Below the pieces are notes generated by a model. That model had not been told where the DNA came from. It saw nothing but the letters and a program-made list of their open reading frames with translations, and did no database searches. Below are positions 33,628 through 35,978 of a stretch of 35,978 nt of DNA, piece after piece. The position numbers were made by a program, and so were the translations under genes. Source of the DNA: an uncultured Burkholderiales bacterium (lineage in GTDB: Bacteria; Pseudomonadota; Gammaproteobacteria; Burkholderiales; Burkholderiaceae_C); the NCBI GenBank assembly GCA_937871935.1, contig CALMQI010000249.1:1-35978 (forward strand). Direction: 5' to 3'. The stretch's first letter is position 1, and every line of letters starts with the position of its first letter.

Positions 33628-34359
33628 TCAGCAGCGCAGCCCGACGTGCAAGGCCACCACCCCGGCGCTCAGGTTGTGCACGTCCACGTGGCCGAAGCCT
33701 GCACCCTTCATCATCGACTTGAGCGTGTCTTGATCCGGGTGAACGCGGATGGACTCGGCCAGATAGCGATAACTCTCCCCGTCACCGGCCACCAACTGCC
33801 CCAGGCGCGGCAACACCTGGAAGGAATACCAGTCGTAGGTGCCGCGCAGCGGTTCGGCCACTTTGGAGAACTCCAGCACCAGCAACCGGCCCCCCGGGCG
33901 CAGCACTCGTGCCATCTCGCCAAGCGCACGCTCCTTGTGCGTCATGTTGCGCAGCCCGAAGGCCACGGTGACCAAGTCGAACGAACCGCTCGCGAAGGGC
34001 AGTTGTTCGGCATCGCACAGCGCCGTCGGCAGGATCCAGCCCTCGTCGATCACCCGCTCGCGGCCGGCGCGCAGCATGGCTTGATTGATGTCGGTATGCA
34101 CGACCATGCCCGTGGGGCCGACCTTGCGCGCGAGGGCCAGGGCCAGGTCGCCCGTGCCGCCCGCCACGTCGAGCACCCGGTCGCCGGCCTTCGGCGCCGC
34201 GACTGCAATGGCGTACGCCTTCCACACCCGATGTAGCCCCAGCGACATCAAGTCGTTCATCAGGTCGTACTTGCCGGCCACCGAATCGAAGACGCCGCGC
34301 ACGCGTTGCGCCTTTTCCTTCTCGTCGACCGTCTGGTAGCCGAATTGCGTGCCGGCCAT
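33628..34359 (-). CDS. ubiE: Demethylmenaquinone/ubiquinone C-methyltransferase UbiE
   Basis: The 243-residue class I SAM methyltransferase is of full UbiE length. The N-terminal [20 protein letters not shown] and [14 protein letters not shown] are hallmarks of the family. The SAM loop reads DVAGGTGD at 64-71, with later [37 protein letters not shown] and [14 protein letters not shown]. It methylates C2 of the quinone ring in ubiquinone (and menaquinone) biosynthesis. The ATG at 34359 (MAGTQFGYQ) is the standard start; the long open frame upstream is the shadow of other genes. It lies 14 nt after the DUF971 gene, a pairing common in Burkholderiales, and marks the chromosomal edge of the EPS island. 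Confidence 0.97.
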   Translation of the reverse strand: MAGTQFGYQTVDEKEKAQRVRGVFDSVAGKYDLMNDLMSLGLHRVWKAYAIAVAAPKAGDRVLDVAGGTGDLALALARKVGPTGMVVHTDINQAMLRAGRERVIDEGWILPTALCDAEQLPFASGSFDLVTVAFGLRNMTHKERALGEMARVLRPGGRLLVLEFSKVAEPLRGTYDWYSFQVLPRLGQLVAGDGESYRYLAESIRVHPDQDTLKSMMKGAGFGHVDVHNLSAGVVALHVGLRC

Positions 34360-34373
34360 GATGTCGACGAAAG

Positions 34374-34793
34374 TCAGTGGTGCGCGCAGCCGCCGCTGGC
34401 CTGCGGCGTCATCGGCCGGTCGCGGTCGGCGCCGGCCTGTTGGAGGCGCGCCTCGTAGCGGGCCCAGTAGTCGGCCTGCTTGGTGCCCAGGTCGTACAGA
34501 TAACTCCAGCTGAAGATGCCGGACTCGTGCCCGTCGGAGAAGCGCGGCTGCAACGCATAGTGCCCGACAGTGGCCACGTCGACGATCTGCACGTCGCGCT
34601 TGCCGGTCTGCAGCACCTCTTGCCCCGGGCCATGCCCCTGCACCTCGGCCGACGGCGAATACACACGCAGCAGTTCGAACGGCAACTTGAAGACGGCGCC
34701 GTCGTCGAAGCCGATTTCCAGCACCCGCGACGCCTGATGCAGCGTGATCGAGGCCGGGTTCGGCGGAGTCTCTTGAGTTGAGCGGTTCGACAT
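34374..34793 (-). CDS. DUF971 protein (gamma-butyrobetaine hydroxylase-like N-terminal domain)
   Basis: This 139-residue protein consists of one DUF971 domain: [59 protein letters not shown] and [15 protein letters not shown]. In eukaryotes this fold is the N-terminal part of gamma-butyrobetaine hydroxylase. Stand-alone bacterial versions have been linked to Fe-S protein assembly, but the role here is unknown. The ATG at 34793 gives the family length. It is the first gene of a two-gene unit with ubiE, and the C-terminal GGCAHH tail could bind metal. Confidence 0.92.
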   Translation of the reverse strand: MSNRSTQETPPNPASITLHQASRVLEIGFDDGAVFKLPFELLRVYSPSAEVQGHGPGQEVLQTGKRDVQIVDVATVGHYALQPRFSDGHESGIFSWSYLYDLGTKQADYWARYEARLQQAGADRDRPMTPQASGGCAHH

Positions 34794-35028
34794 GGTGGGT
34801 GCAGCACAGGCCATGACAGGGCAGCCAGTGTAACGGCGCACCGGCGCCTACTTGTGCACGGCTCGCAGGGCCTGTGCTGCGCATGCGGTCTTGCCGGCGG
34901 CCCCCCGTTCTCGATGGTGCACGAGCGGATGCAGCCGCGTACGCGGATTTGTTCGCATGGCCAGCATGCGGGCTCAGGCTATGGTCACGTCTGTTTCCAT
35001 ACCAACAACCCGTCGCACGGAGCGCGTC
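34794..35028. promoter_or_regulatory. Divergent intergenic region with a 12-bp inverted repeat
   Basis: About 235 nt separate the DUF971 gene (-) from a small membrane protein gene (+), so promoters for both should lie here. GCAGCACAGGCC at 34801-34812 and GGCCTGTGCTGC at 34869-34880 are perfect inverted copies with 56 nt between. The left arm begins only 8 nt upstream of the DUF971 start codon. No clear sigma-70 hexamers were recognised. Confidence 0.45.
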
Positions 35029-35442
35029 ATGTCCAGCCTGATCACCGTTCTTATCGTCTTTGCCGCCGTCGTGGCCGGCGCCGTGCTGGCCTTGCTGCCG
35101 ACGATGGCGCACTTTCGCCGCGAGATGGCCCTGCTGAACGGCCGCATGGACCAGAGCGAGCAGGCCCGCGTGCGAGCCAATACCCAGCTGCTCGAGGCCC
35201 GCGCGCAGGTGGAGTCGCTGCAGCAGGAGCTGATCGACAGCAAGCGCAACGGCGCCGTTCAGGCGGCGTCGGCCTCGTCAAGGGCGGCGGCTGCGGCAGC
35301 CGAAGCCAAGGCGGCCCAGGTGCGGGCCAAGGCCGACCTGATGCAACAGCTGGAAGCCAACGACAAGTCGAGCCAGACCCCGAGCGGCTTTGCCGACACC
35401 CAGCCCATGGGTACCGGCTTCGGCGCGCTGGCGGCCCGTTAG
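35029..35442 (+). CDS. Small membrane-anchored coiled-coil protein of unknown function
   Basis: This 137-residue protein has one N-terminal transmembrane helix ([20 protein letters not shown], about residues 3-22). A helical region of heptad type ([40 protein letters not shown]) and an Ala/Lys-rich helix follow. The tail, [18 protein letters not shown], is polar and short. Topology suggests N-in with a periplasmic coiled coil, or the reverse. No family is recognised; the layout resembles small YhcB/DUF1043-like or RmuC-like membrane coiled-coil proteins, but sequence support is lacking. The ATG at 35029 is preferred since it directly precedes the helix; the frame stays open further upstream. 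Confidence 0.7.
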   Translation: MSSLITVLIVFAAVVAGAVLALLPTMAHFRREMALLNGRMDQSEQARVRANTQLLEARAQVESLQQELIDSKRNGAVQAASASSRAAAAAAEAKAAQVRAKADLMQQLEANDKSSQTPSGFADTQPMGTGFGALAAR

Positions 35443-35446
35443 CTCG

Positions 35447-35978
35447 TCAGACCAGCACCCGCTCGATACCGCCACTGTTGGCGCGCTCCACGTACTGCTC
35501 GAGCCAACTCTCACCCAGAATCTTGCGCGCCAGCTCGACGACGATGTAGTCGGCCTCGAGCAGCCCCGTCTGCAGGTCGCCCTGGTAACGCGACAGGCCC
35601 TGCAGGCAGCTCGGGCAGGACGTCAGCACCTTCAAGTTGCCGTGTTCCGGCAAGGCGCCACTGGCGCGCAGCAGCTGCTCGGAGCGCTGCAACTCCTCTT
35701 CCTTGCGGAACCGCACCTGCGTCGCGATGTCCGGGCGCGTCACGCCAAAGGTGCCGCTCTCGCCGCAGCAGCGTTCGCTCTTGACCACCCCCTCGCCGAC
35801 CAGCGCCTTGACGGTGAGCATCGGGTCGCGCTGCTTCATGGGGGTGTGGCAGGGGTCGTGGTACAGATAGGTCTCACTCCCGGGCAGCGAGACTCCCTTC
35901 TCGACCAAGAACTCATGGATGTCGACGATGCGTGACCCCGGAAAGATCTCGTCGAATTTGTAGCCCTGCAGCTGGTCG
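35447..35978 (-). CDS. C-terminal part of a CCG-domain Fe-S oxidoreductase (GlcF/HdrB type), 5' end outside window
   Basis: The frame stays open to the last base of the window, so only the final 176 residues are present. Two cysteine-rich CCG-type motifs are visible: YHDPCHTP, then ERCCGESGTFGV, and CPSC further on, which bind a 4Fe-4S cluster or form the disulfide-reductase-like site. The order and spacing agree with the C-terminal half of large Burkholderiales proteins that fuse an FAD-binding, GlcD-like dehydrogenase to a GlcF-like ferredoxin/CCG part. That fusion cannot be confirmed here. The gene is convergent with the small membrane protein, with only 4 nt between them, and appears unrelated to the EPS locus. 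Confidence 0.88.
   Translation of the reverse strand, partial: DQLQGYKFDEIFPGSRIVDIHEFLVEKGVSLPGSETYLYHDPCHTPMKQRDPMLTVKALVGEGVVKSERCCGESGTFGVTRPDIATQVRFRKEEELQRSEQLLRASGALPEHGNLKVLTSCPSCLQGLSRYQGDLQTGLLEADYIVVELARKILGESWLEQYVERANSGGIERVLV

Noticed and set aside
1..35978. Exosortase, PEP-CTERM substrate, transposase, CRISPR array, tRNA or rRNA
   Set aside because: None could be recognised in any frame or strand; this negative is by eye only.

Overview
The window reads as chromosomal DNA of a high-GC betaproteobacterium, most likely Burkholderiales. This rests on the ubiE / DUF971 pair next to a large Fe-S oxidoreductase, the codon style, and a polysaccharide locus of the type that accompanies exosortase A (XrtA, PEP-CTERM systems). 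The taxonomy is inferred from gene content only. Nearly all of the sequence is an exopolysaccharide biosynthesis, modification and export island.

Layout. (1) 1-1905, + strand: the C-terminal end of a probable secreted protein and a small secreted TPR protein. (2) 1914-7553, - strand: Gfo/Idh/MocA oxidoreductase, NAD-dependent epimerase, Wzx-type flippase and a cysteine-less asparagine-synthase-like enzyme. (3) 7842-14620, + strand: an apiosidase-like lipoprotein with a polyproline linker, a second cysteine-less asparagine-synthase-like gene broken by two frame changes, an SxtJ-like membrane protein, a DUF5989 microprotein, a NodU/CmcH-type carbamoyltransferase and a membrane-anchored SGNH protein. 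(4) 14742-33393, - strand: an approximately 18.6-kb gene run typical of XrtA loci. From its 5' end it holds the priming sugar transferase, the OMA exporter, the Wzz-like chain-length protein, a tyrosine kinase, an outer-membrane beta-barrel protein, a polysaccharide deacetylase, FemAB, two glycosyltransferases, an amidotransferase, two more glycosyltransferases, a CapK-like adenylating enzyme, an O-antigen ligase/polymerase-like protein and a second deacetylase. (5) 33628-35978: housekeeping flank with ubiE, a DUF971 protein, a small membrane/coiled-coil protein and the end of a CCG-domain Fe-S oxidoreductase.

Working model (inference). The sugar transferase loads undecaprenyl phosphate and the four glycosyltransferases extend the repeat. 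The repeat is decorated by amide (asparagine-synthase-like), carbamoyl, amino-acyl (FemAB) and possibly acyl groups. The flippase and the ligase/polymerase-like protein handle translocation and polymerisation, and the chain-length protein, kinase, OMA lipoprotein and beta-barrel protein export the chain.

Two points stand out. The locus carries nearly all XrtA-associated markers, yet the exosortase gene and the TIGR03015-type ATPase are absent from their usual slots, which are closed by junctions of only 13 and 17 nt. The + strand block 7842-14620 looks like a swappable decoration cassette. No RNA genes, insertion sequences or CRISPR arrays were seen.
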